Shown here: one piece after another, positions 1-8,067 of the stretch
Numbering within the stretch: the stretch's first letter is position 1
How the letters are laid out: every line of letters starts with the position of its first letter
NCBI GenBank assembly: GCA_001414345.1
Contig: LLCB01000519.1
Span: forward strand, 1 to 26,969
Reading direction: 5' to 3'
DNA from: Hymenoscyphus infarciens
Lineage: Eukaryota; Ascomycota; Leotiomycetes; Helotiales; Helotiaceae
Length of the DNA: 26,969 bases
Position numbers and translations under genes: made by a program
The notes under the pieces: generated by a model
What the model was told of the DNA's origin: nothing
Seen by the model: the letters and a program-made list of their open reading frames with translations, nothing else
The model's database searches: none

Positions 1-266
1 AGTATAGAAATAAATAGAATATATATAGTATTAATACTTTCTAGGCTTTAATAGACTAATTAGTCGATACTTTTTAGTCTTTAATAGAGTATTAAGTCGA
101 TACTTTTTAGTCTATAATAGACTAATAAGTCTTAAAGAAGTATAGATATATATATTATATATATATTATTAATACTTTTAGGCTTTAATAGACTAATAAG
201 TCTAAAAGAAGTATAGAAATAAATAGAATATATATAGTATTAATACTTTTTAGACGTTAATAGACT
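1..266. repeat. AT-rich direct repeats with small palindromes
   Basis: A 40-bp sequence at 1-40 recurs without change at 210-249 (period 209 bp). Inside this interval an 18-bp unit at 63-80 recurs at 96-113, and another 18-bp unit at 115-132 recurs at 186-203. The perfect palindrome AGTATTAATACT and the small inverted repeat AGACT-AATA-AGTCT occur in the units. CpA and TpG are almost absent, as in the large AT-rich block at the other end of the window, so this is probably the edge of another RIP-mutated repeat that continues to the left. No coding capacity is seen. From about 270 to 400 the sequence stays AT-rich with no clear feature. Confidence 0.7.
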
Positions 267-402
267 AATAACACTTCTTAATTTAGCCCTAGCTATCTAA
301 CTATATAATAGTTATATTATAGCTATACTACTATTAGCGGTTATTCTATAGCTCTATTAGTTATATATTTTCTAAGCGTTCGTTATACTATCTCGAACTA
401 CG

Positions 403-448
403 CCGAGTCGTAACGCTCTAACCGAGTCGTAACGCTCTAACCGAGTCA
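403..448. repeat. 19-bp tandem repeat, about 2.4 copies
   Basis: A 19-bp unit beginning CCGAGTCGTAACG is found at 403-421 and 422-440, then a partial third copy at 441-448. It lies at the start of a GC-rich, CpG-containing patch (about 390-600) that contrasts with the AT-rich DNA to its left. Function unknown; it could be part of an old LTR or a transposon end. Confidence 0.7.
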
Positions 449-454
449 TATGAC

Positions 455-499
455 CCTTAGGAGGGCCAGTTATACCGGTTATGACTGGCCCTCCTAAGG
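455..499. repeat. Perfect 16-bp inverted repeat (hairpin)
   Basis: The left arm CCTTAGGAGGGCCAGT (455-470) and right arm ACTGGCCCTCCTAAGG (484-499) are exact reverse complements around a 13-nt loop, which itself contains the palindrome ACCGGT (474-479). A second, smaller GC hairpin (CCCGC-TAGC-GCGGG) lies at 537-550. The arms are too long to be chance in a sequence this size. Their role (transposon end, LTR element or transcribed hairpin) cannot be decided from the sequence. Confidence 0.75.
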
Positions 500-568
500 C
501 TCGGGCTCGGTTACATCGGCATGCCCGTGGTGCGCTCCCGCTAGCGCGGGTTACCCGAGGACTGACAC

Positions 569-766
569 TTTTGCGCTCTGAAGGCCCCATTCTGGACCCG
601 CTTTGATGATTTATTGCGCCTCCAATCTAAAGGTTCTATTTTCAATATTGAAATTAACTCTTGATCTTCTCTTATCGATTCTTTTGGGAACCGTTTCTAC
701 TCTCCGGAGCAAATTTTTGAGGAAATGGTCCAAAAAAAAATTGACCTCAAGCTCCCGTCCTCTTGA
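569..766 (+). pseudogene. Short decayed coding fragment, family not recognised
   Basis: One plus-strand frame from the TTT codon at 569 to a TGA at 764-766 reads as plausible protein for about 65 codons, broken by a single in-frame TGA at 662-664. That TGA would arise from an Arg CGA codon by one C-to-T change. Short segments such as FDDLLRLQSKGS and NRFYSPEQIFEEM look protein-like, with mixed composition and no low complexity. In-frame stops lie just upstream (563 and 542), so no start is available and this is at best the 3' end of a broken gene. The final TGA sits inside the target-site duplication of the downstream MITE, so the insertion landed on the stop codon. I do not recognise the family. 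Confidence 0.3.
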
Positions 767-767
767 G

Positions 768-1425
768 TAGGTCTGTATAACGAATAGATGAATAAAATAT
801 TAATTATTCATCATAAATATTAAATAAATATATAGTATTCAAGCGATTATTCGAGCGATAAGAGCTTAAATGAATATATTACGAATATTTTCTATTCATT
901 AAGCTTAATATCCGCTCTCTAGGTCTTAGCATAGAGGGTTCGTATAAGTTGAATTTTACTCCCTTTTTATATATATATTTAAACATAACTAAACTATAAA
1001 TTCACTTACTTTTAATTATTATTAATAGATTACTATCGTCCCTACTCTTTATCACGTTAAAGGGTATCACATGACACCCCACTTTCTAAAACATTATACA
1101 CGTGACCTTTAAACTAAGGTTTCGACGTCGAAAGGGTCGAAAGGCTCCACTCTTTTCACCTCATTTAATAATTTATCCACTTTTTTAGCCCAGAAACGCC
1201 CCGGCGTAGCGACTAAAGCGGATAATTTCAAGGGATTTTTATATATATTTAGATAAGTGGGAAACCATACCAAAAGGGTGGAGAATACAGAATATTCATG
1301 AATAAACGACTGCTATTTACACCCTAAACGCTCCTTATTCTTGAATAATTCGAAGGGTATTTTATCCGTGGAAAATCGTGAATATTCTGAATATATTCCT
1401 AGCTTTTATTCGTTGTGCAGACCTA
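768..1425. mobile_element. hAT-like MITE (non-autonomous DNA transposon), 658 bp
   Basis: The left end TAGGTCTGTATAACGAATA (768-786) and the right end TATTCGTTGTGCAGACCTA (1407-1425) form terminal inverted repeats that match at 17 of 19 positions; both mismatches are transitions. The 8-bp sequence CTCTTGAG flanks the element directly on both sides (760-767 and 1426-1433) as an exact target-site duplication. An 8-bp duplication and short inverted ends of this kind are typical of the hAT superfamily. No transposase frame is present and the interior is AT-rich with repeated ATTCAT/GAATATTC-like motifs, so the copy is non-autonomous and would depend on a transposase made elsewhere. The interior keeps some CpA and TpG, so it is less mutated than the block beyond 6.5 kb. 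Confidence 0.82.
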
Positions 1426-1555
1426 CTCTTGAGGGGGTATGAGAAAGCTTCATGTTCAAAACCACAAACAAGACAATTCTCGTGGAGGTAGCTTACAGTA
1501 TGACTTTCTTTTGTACTCTTCGAGCCATAATCCCAACACTCCTCCATGTTGGTTT

Positions 1556-1873
1556 CTATGCAATTCCTATATCTAAATCAACTTCGACTAACTTATGCGC
1601 ATTGAGATTTACCAACGCTTCAAAAAACAGCCCCTCGAGACAATATTTATAGACCAAAAGAGGTGCTGCAAGGTTGAAAACCAACTGATATAAGATGGAT
1701 TGTCGGAAACCATCATTGTACCTACCATAGCCCGAATTAATTTTCCAAGAATCGAACAGGATCCAAAGTGTGTCAACATGTTGGAGATTGAGTCTGTGTA
1801 GACAAATAAGAAGCCCTTCCAAGGTTCTTTTCTGTACAATTGAATCAGGATAGTTCAGCATTTGGCCTGTCAC
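1556..1873 (-). pseudogene. Degenerate ankyrin-repeat protein fragment
   Basis: A 105-codon minus-strand frame contains three stretches that fit eroded ankyrin repeats as found at the C-terminus of fungal NLR-like (STAND) proteins. These are HVDTLWILFDSWKINS (compare HxxIVxxLLDxGADIN), GYGRYNDGFRQS (compare GxYGxALQxA), and GLFFEALVNLNAHKLVEVDL followed by DIGIA (compare the next repeat, ending VVxxLLDxGA). The two G-x-[YF] positions are about 31 residues apart, close to the ankyrin period. The frame stops at 1556-1558 and coding sense appears to shift into another frame, continuing near MEECWDYG (about 1547). No complete gene can be assembled, so this is probably a remnant. The likeness is judged by eye and is weak residue by residue. 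Confidence 0.33.
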
Positions 1874-2298
1874 TCTTCTTCGTTCCCTTAATTATCATTA
1901 CTGTTTCTGAAATTCGAGTCAAACAATACCCATCTCCGACTCTATCTCTAAATCCGAAGCTCCTCGCACTTCCCCAAATTGTGTTCTTCTGTTGTTTATG
2001 ATATGCTCGCACTAAAATACTGACTAGTATCGTTCACAGTACGTAGAATCTTGCGCAATAGAAATTGAGTATACACAAGACTGGGACACCAGCTGTTCAA
2101 TCACAAATGCCGAAATATTGAACGCTGTAACAGGGATATATGAAGGTTGCCAGAAGGACGGAAGAGTTGGAGGTGTTCGTGATTTAAGAAGTGATGGGAA
2201 AATGTGGTTCTCGAGTACATCTTGTAAACACAAAGTCAGGAAAATACTTGCCTCAAACTGAGTCTTGAAAGAGAGTTCCCCTCTTGCAATGTATAAAT
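1874..2298. other. Non-coding or relic DNA between ankyrin-like fragment and secreted-protein candidate
   Basis: There is no convincing gene here. A 69-codon minus-strand frame (2024-2233) contains TAFNISAFVIEQLVSQSC, which could be another eroded ankyrin unit (compare TALxxAAxxGHxxVVEQLLSxG) with an internal loss of about four residues. It reads in the same direction as, and upstream of, the ankyrin-like fragment at 1556-1873. That makes a shared origin possible but unproven. Base composition is moderate, unlike the AT-rich block. Confidence 0.4.
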
Positions 2299-2690
2299 TT
2301 AGAACATAGATTGTAAGTTGTGAGCGTTCTTACACTCCTGAATTGATACTTGGAATTCCCATGATTTTGGACATGAAGAGGAAACACAAAATGTACATTT
2401 GTTCTGCAAATGTGACACCTCGCTTAAACCCACAGCTATCTAACAAAACCCCCGAAATCGCAAAGCTTATAAGTCGGCTTAGAACAATCCGGAACCCCCA
2501 TCCCCTTCTCAACATAAACCGCACCCCCAGTACAAACCTCAATCTCGCGACACTTCCGACAACTCTGCGGCTCCCCCCTACACTCTACACTGACAACCAT
2601 ATATGTCATGTCTATATGTACCTCGACACAACCGGCCATCACTCGGAGAATGGTCGTTGCAGCGGCGAGAGCAAGGAAAGGGAGTTTCAT
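2299..2690 (-). CDS. Candidate small secreted cysteine-rich protein
   Basis: The ATG at 2690 opens a frame whose first 20 residues (MKLPFLALAAATTILRVMAG) look like a secretion signal: a Lys near the start, a hydrophobic stretch and a small-residue cleavage site. Unspliced, the frame is 84 codons, ends at 2436, and has seven Cys after the signal. A possible 41-nt GT-AG intron (GTTAGA at 2444, TTTGCAG ending at 2404) would join a second exon (2403-2299) adding 34 residues with four more Cys, ending LQSMF. The product would be 116 residues with 11 Cys. The intron is shorter than the 50-69 nt introns of the neighbouring gene and lacks a good branch site, and the odd Cys count is a warning. No domain is recognised. 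Secreted Cys-rich proteins of this size in fungi include effectors and antimicrobial proteins, but none is implied here. A TATA-like stretch lies about 20-30 bp upstream. Splicing is inferred. Confidence 0.45.
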
Positions 2691-3215
2691 TTTTGCTTAG
2701 TGGAATTCAATGATATAATTGCAGCAGTGAGGCAAGGTAGTTACGATGAGATTGGGCAGAACAAACTTGCAAGCTGAAGCACCTACCTTCTCGCCCGCCC
2801 TTTCCATCCGATGGCCCAGTCTACGGCATCAGTCTTGGAAACATACCTACCTCACCGGAAAATTCCTGAGAATGGCTTTACCATTCCCAAGCCAGGCGAC
2901 GTTTGATTCCTACCCATCGCACATCAAAGATTGTCCTCTACGTACGTAGCGCCGAATAACTTCCAATTTAGACCAGCACCAGAGCTAACCTAATCCTTCT
3001 CAACTATAAGAAAGAAAACAACAATCAATAAAATATGAAATTAGGATAAATCTATAAAATCCTATATTTCTAAAGACAACCAAACCCTCAAAATACAGTA
3101 CCCATCCTAAGCCCAAGTTGTCCTCTCAAGATAAAACAGGTAGGTCCTCAACCAGTGAACCACCAACCAACACCTCATAACTCCTCCTTACAAACCATTT
3201 GCTCCCATGACAACC
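2691..3215. other. Intergenic region between the secreted-protein candidate and VPS34
   Basis: This stretch holds the 3' flank of VPS34 (right) and the 5' flank of the secreted-protein candidate (left), both read on the minus strand. A perfect 12-bp palindrome CTACGTACGTAG lies at 2938-2949, about 250 bp upstream of the candidate's ATG, and could be a binding site for a dimeric factor. No RNA gene and no convincing frame is seen; the short plus-strand frames here lack any recognisable feature. No clear AATAAA is found just downstream of the VPS34 stop. Confidence 0.5.
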
Positions 3216-6161
3216 TCACGCCCTAAAATGCTGCACAATCCCATGCAACCGATCAATGACCACCGGGAAAAAGGCATTACTACTATCCTCAATCAAGGTA
3301 TCAAAATGCCGAATCGCCTCCTCCTCACTCAACTCAAGATGGAACCTCTCCTTGACCTTGATAACCACCATATCCGGCTCCATCTTGATATCCGGGATAT
3401 TAGCATCCACCATGAGCCCGAAAAGATTAAGGATCAAATTCGAGTATTTCCGCAAGGTCGTGTAGGCCGTGAAGCAATACTGCTTAAACTGTCGGTATTG
3501 TTCGGAGTTTGCACCGCCCATCCCGTCCACCATTTCAGTAGAGAGTTTCATCGCGGGCGAGAAGGGCTTGGGGTCTCGGCCGAGAATGAAGCCAAAGTCT
3601 GCATGGAAGAAGTGACCTGATGGAGCGAGGAGTAGATTATCGAGATGTCGGTCGCCTACGCCGAGAAGGTAGGTGATAACACAATAGCCAGCACAAGATT
3701 TGACAAAGGTGTCGAGAGCTTCTTTCCGAACTCCCAACGGACCTTTATCATCCGGGTTGTGAAATTTGAGGTATGTAAGGACACTATTGCCTTTGTACTT
3801 GTCACGAATGTGCTGTAAGCTCGAAGACGGTACAAATTGGGCCATTCCAGCCGTTGCACCAGTAGCAAGAATTTTGTACGGCGATAGTTTCAAATCGAGA
3901 TTTTCTTTTTGCAGGAGTTGATCCATCAAAATGATGACCTGAATCACAAGCTGATCTTGCCGTAGATCGTCACCAGTTTTGAATATGATCTGGTACTTTG
4001 TGGTGGCTGTGGTCTTGAAAGTCGCCATTATTGGACATAATGACGAATTGAAAACGAGTGTGTGTGAAGGGTCAACACCAGTGATCAAGACTGTAGGATC
4101 CAGAGGAAATGGCAGAGGTGGATCGATCGTGATAAGATCATTCTTTGGGTCAGCCAAGAAATGCTTGACCTTTTCAACCTTGCGAGATGTCGAGTCTCGT
4201 GACATCTTGATGTCTTCGGATATCTTGGAAAGAACCGTAATAAGCTCCGCCTGTCGAAGCAGAACCTTTCGGTGTTCCGCTCCGCCTGGGAGTTTCACAA
4301 GCTCGATCATAAAGTCATACTCGACTTTAAAGAAGAGCTTGCGGGTTTCCGGTGTTTGGTCCACACTCCTATCATCACACTCAACCATCAAGTACCAGTG
4401 AAAGTAGTTTCCAAGTTTGAAGTTGTGAGTAGCTCTGGAAATAAGAAATTTGGCCAGAGAAGAGTCTTGGGTGGCGTCTGAATCCGGGGAAATCTGCTCA
4501 AACTTTAGAGCCTGTACCAGCTGCAGAAGATATAGCTCAAGATCTTCGTCATCTGACTTCTTCAGTCGATCAACAGCGTATGCTCTCACAGCTGGGTGGT
4601 CAAAATTTGGACCCAGAAGTTCTAGTGCATCATCGACATCTATTTCTGTCCATTTGGAAAGCATCTGGACAGCTTGACGGGCCTCTCCATTTGTCTCATG
4701 CCAAGCGACAGATTTCACAAATTTTGTTAGAGCTCTCTTATCCCGAGTCAAGTGATGACGATATTTCCAAACAGCATCCTTCTCTTCTGGGGACAACACA
4801 TGGGTTGGCGAATAAGCCATGATTGCGTTAAGCTCATCTCTGACTTTTGGATTTGGTTTTAGGTCTCGGTCCATGGCGCCAGTGCGGTGACTTCTAACCA
4901 GTCGACGATGCTTGCTTTCCACTGGATTGTCTTGTCGTCCAACTTCCGGATCATAAACTCGAACGAGTCGTCCCCCAAGGCTATTGTTATCATCATCACT
5001 CAAGCCATTAATTCCCGGGCCATATTGTACCTCCGGAGGGGGCTTCAGCATGATATTTGACTGAGATAAGGAGGTGTTTTGGAATTGTGAAATTGGTGGT
5101 GGGGGGTATTCATGGTCGACAAACACAATGGGGAAATCAAATCGAGGTAGTTCCACAAACAACGTGAACTTTTCATCCTCAATCGAGGGGTTCGTGGAAT
5201 TCTCATCATCTCTGTCCCCATTCGCCCCGTTCTCCTCCGCACCGTCTAATGTGAGTACTGTGTCCTTTTGTCTGGATCGTTTCCGTTCGAGGTTTTTGAC
5301 AGATGTATTGGAGGCCAAGAGTCTTTTCCTTTCGCTGCCACGGAACACAAGCTGATCCAACCATTCCACCTTGGGGATCTCACCCATCTCCTGTTTTTTG
5401 AGTAGCTTCTCCAGCCTGTCCATCTCTTCGCCGTCCTTATCTGCAGGTGCCGAGGGCCCTTTATCCTTGCGACGGCGGGTGGGAGGCGTTGAGGGGGTGG
5501 TAGTGGAATCCAAGCCATCTGCTGCCTTTCCTCGATGGAGGTGACACTTGTGCCTTCCCTTTTGTAATTGGTTGTCGACATCGAATAGAGCTATCGTAGT
5601 CCCCCCAAAGGGAATCGCATGGCCTCGTGCCCCCTCGCCCCCAGTTGGCGATAAATCCCAGACGGTAATCGCAAGTTGCGAGCTCAGTGGTAAAACGGAG
5701 TAGTTAACCGGTAAAGTAAGCCATTCGTTCCATCTGCGAAGGATTAGAGGTTGCTCTCTGGGGCGGAGACATATCTAGCGTACCGTCTCTCATTCTTAAA
5801 CGCTTTGTAGGACGTCTGAACTGGCACGGTCAAGGGTTTCGAATCCGCCCAGAGCTGTACGGTAATATAGAGGTCGGAGTATGAACTGCGGAGTTTCTTA
5901 GCAAACAAGCAGCTTCCAACCCACAGGCCCCAGATCCCAATCATACCTCAAGTTGGATCCAATATGTCGTAGGTCAGGTCTCTGTATAAGCGTGGAAAAG
6001 GGAGTCTCGGCCTTTTCTCCGTCAAGGTCGATGCTTGAAGATATCAGTTAGTAACTGCCTCGGCGGGGTGGGGTGGGTGAATTGAGAGAACATTGTACAC
6101 ACATTCGGATATTTACAGGAATATCTAGCTTTTCAGAAAGGGCGAAGGAGAAGGGTTCCAT
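3216..6161 (-). CDS. VPS34: Phosphatidylinositol 3-kinase VPS34 (class III PI3K), four exons
   Basis: The protein phosphorylates phosphatidylinositol to PI3P on endosome and phagophore membranes, working with Vps15 and Vps30/Beclin in autophagy and vacuolar sorting. Exons: 6161-6103, 6033-5947, 5885-5784, 5733-3216; introns 69, 61 and 50 nt, all GT-AG, the first with branch site CTAAC. The spliced product is 921 residues, as usual for filamentous fungi (yeast 875). The N-terminus MEPFSFALSEKLDIPVNIRI starts the C2 domain, which continues with SDLYITVQLWADSKPL and WNEWLTLPVNYS. Lys/Asp-rich low-complexity inserts follow (about 157-190 and 235-265). The helical PIK domain runs from about 354 (VESKHRRL) and the kinase from about 600. 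Key residues: ATP-site Lys 668 in IIFK, GDDLRQDQ 670-677, catalytic loop GVGDRHLDN 774-782, and DFG 795-797. The C-terminal helix ends HFRA. A frame-only reading would start at a TTG (5513, residue Leu157) and lose most of the C2 domain. An out-of-frame ATG lies 10 nt upstream of the start. The gene appears intact and free of RIP. Confidence 0.95.
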
Positions 6162-6317
6162 TCTGGCACATGGTCACAATGACATGTTTGGATGAGGGAG
6201 CTAGTAGAAACCCGTCGACTTGGATTTTGTACGAGGCACAATGGCGGGACCTCGTTATACTAGTACCGATTCAGATTCACAGCCTTCTCTTGGCACCTCA
6301 CGCTAGCCTTGCTTATG

Positions 6318-6330
6318 ATTGGATGATTGG
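6318..6330 (-). promoter_or_regulatory. Tandem CCAAT boxes upstream of VPS34
   Basis: Read on the minus strand, CCAAT occurs at 6330-6326 and again at 6322-6318, eight bp apart, about 165 and 157 nt upstream of the VPS34 ATG. In ascomycetes CCAAT is bound by the HAP/CBC complex, and this distance from the start codon is usual for promoters. Assignment to VPS34 rests on position only. Confidence 0.45.
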
Positions 6331-6391
6331 TCATCATCCCTTTGGGCTTAGTCCACCTCTAGCATATGTCCTACCTTCCCCTGTAAGCTTC

Positions 6392-6449
6392 CTTAGGCCA
6401 CGTCTTAGCTCACGGACAAGGCCTAAGAAAGCCTAGACCCCTGTCTAGG
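6392..6449. repeat. Paired small inverted repeats at the gene/heterochromatin boundary
   Basis: CTTAGGCC (6392-6399) pairs with GGCCTAAG (6420-6427). Directly after it, CCTAGAC (6432-6438) and GTCTAGG (6443-6449) form a 7-bp stem with a 4-nt loop. They lie just before composition changes from balanced to strongly AT-rich (about 6480-6530). They may be the end of a transposon or a boundary element; the sequence alone does not decide. Confidence 0.5.
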
Positions 6450-6959
6450 ACTCGCCGCAGCATCGGTAATACTAAGGCCGACCGACCTCTAATCGCTTAG
6501 TCTACTCTCTTACTCTAATAACACCTTACCTTTACTACTAAAAATACTCTAATAGGCTCCTACTTTTAAATATATATCTTAAACTTATATTAAATCTTTA
6601 AAATATAATTATAGCTTCTATATTCTAGGTTTTACTAAAAATCTTTAGAGATCTAGTAGTAGCTCTCTTAGAAGTTAGATTTAAGAACTAGATAGATAAA
6701 CCTTACTTTATATTTCTATTTATTAAGTTTAAAATTAAGTTTAAAATAAGAGATTCTAGTTAAAATTAGAATATAATAAAGCGTTATTATTTTAATATAT
6801 CTTTTTAAAAATAATATATTTTAATATAAATATACTACTCTCTTTTATCTAATATATAAAGTAGATTAGATAAGAAGTAGAGCTAAAAGATTACTACTTT
6901 ATTAGAAATATTCTTTTAATAGTTATAAAAGATTATAATATATCTTCTTATATTATATT

Positions 6960-7510
6960 ATTTAAGTAAATCTTTAATTAATATAGTAATTTAAGTAAAT
7001 CTACTACTTAAGTTTCTATTTAAGTAAATCTACTACTTAAATTATAGAATTTAAGTAAATCTATTACTTAAGTCTTTATTTATATAAATTAAGTAAATCT
7101 ACTACTTAAATTAAAGTATTTAAGTAAATCTACTACTTTAATTAAACTACTTAAGTAAATCTATTACTTAAGTCTTTATTTAAGTAAATCTACTACTTAA
7201 GTCTTTACTTAAGTAAATCTATATAAATCTACTATAATAGATTTATTTAAATATTATTACTTAAGTAATAGATTTACCTAAACTAAGACTTAAACTAAGA
7301 CTTAAGTAGTAGATTTACTTAAGTACTAGAACTTAAGTAGTATATTTACTTAAATAAAGATTAAATAAAGACTTATATAATAGATTTACTTAAATAGAGA
7401 CTTAAGTAGTAGATTTACTTAAATTCTATAACTTAATTTCTTATATTTAAGTAAATCTACTACTTAAGTTCTAGTATCTAAGTAAATCTATTAATTTAAG
7501 TAACTCTATA
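6960..7510. repeat. Satellite block with two orientation switches
   Basis: Diverged copies of the window's satellite monomer lie here: arms TTAAGTA and TACTTAA around AATCTAC. Units read in the forward sense from about 6964 to 7225, in reverse from about 7245 to 7430 (GTAGATTTAC between the arms), and forward again from about 7445. Spacers (CTTTATTTAAG, ATAGAATTTAAG and others) vary more than in the arrays beyond 8066, and the dimer order is not clear. The block looks older or more rearranged than the main array. Confidence 0.75.
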
Positions 7511-7514
7511 ACTT

Positions 7515-7715
7515 TATAATAGTATAAAATATATACTACTATAGAAGAGCTATATAAAAGTATATTTAAAATAGAATAATATATATAGATACTAGGCTCT
7601 AATATAGAAGAAAAGGCTAAAATTAGCCTTTTCTAACTCTAGAAGAGTAAGCTACTATATATAAGAGGTTTAAATAATATAAAAGAGGTTTAAAACCGAC
7701 TAACGTTATATATTA
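7515..7715. repeat. LTR-like dispersed repeat, copy 1
   Basis: The sequence beginning TATAATAGTATAAAA resembles 20478-20676 along its length, including the shared stretch AGTATATTTAAAA and the later GGTTTAAA/AGTTTAAA motif. Its first bases equal the mutated LTR start (TGTAATAG changed to TATAATAG) of the retrotransposon at 8979. It is probably an LTR or LTR fragment of a second family, butted against the inverted LTR fragments that follow. The right border is approximate. Confidence 0.5.
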
Positions 7716-8067
7716 GCTAATATAAAAGCCTAAACTCTATAAAGTACGTCTAAAAGCCTATATATATATAACTTTTCTAAAATAGATACTATAAAATAAT
7801 AACTACTAAAACCTTTTATATAGTAAGTACTCTTAGCTATTTAGAATAGCCTAGATAATAGGCTATTATATATATATTAGCTAATATAAAAGCTTAAACT
7901 TTATAAAGTATATCTAAAAGTCTAAATAGATATATAGATATATATAATCTTTCTAAATAAGATAATATAAAATAATAATAGCTAAAAGCTAAATATACTA
8001 TAGCTAAACCTTATATAAAATAGATACTTCTAGCTATCTAGGATAGCCTAGATAGTAGGCTATTATA
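7708..8067 (-). repeat. Two head-to-tail LTR fragments, inverted relative to the 8979 element
   Basis: Two similar segments, about 7708-7870 and 7868-8067, each run from TTAGCTAATATAAAAGC to GGCTATTATA. They match the reverse complement of the LTR at 8979-9270 (TATTAGCTAATATAAAAGC, then AAGTACGTCTAAAAGC, then ACTACTAAAACC in the first copy), with many transitions. They lack the first part of that LTR, so they are partial tandem copies of a related LTR. The second copy ends at TATTATA and is directly followed by satellite. Confidence 0.55.

Noticed and set aside
372..590. 72-codon minus-strand frame in the GC-rich patch
   Set aside because: It runs through the hairpin and tandem repeat and is Arg/Pro-rich from composition alone; no domain or neighbour support.
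2343..2777. 144-codon plus-strand frame
   Set aside because: It lies antisense to the secreted-protein candidate, has no recognisable feature, and its composition follows from the opposite strand's codons.
3207..5355. Several plus-strand frames and off-frame minus-strand frames within VPS34
   Set aside because: All overlap the strongly supported VPS34 coding exon and show no independent protein character.
5246..5581. 111-codon minus-strand frame with its own ATG near the VPS34 long exon
   Set aside because: It is shifted relative to the VPS34 frame; the VPS34 frame is open and conserved through the same DNA up to the splice site at 5733.
6170..6436. 88-codon plus-strand frame upstream of VPS34
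   Set aside because: It covers the VPS34 promoter, including the CCAAT boxes and a hairpin, and shows no recognisable protein feature. A divergent small gene cannot be fully excluded.
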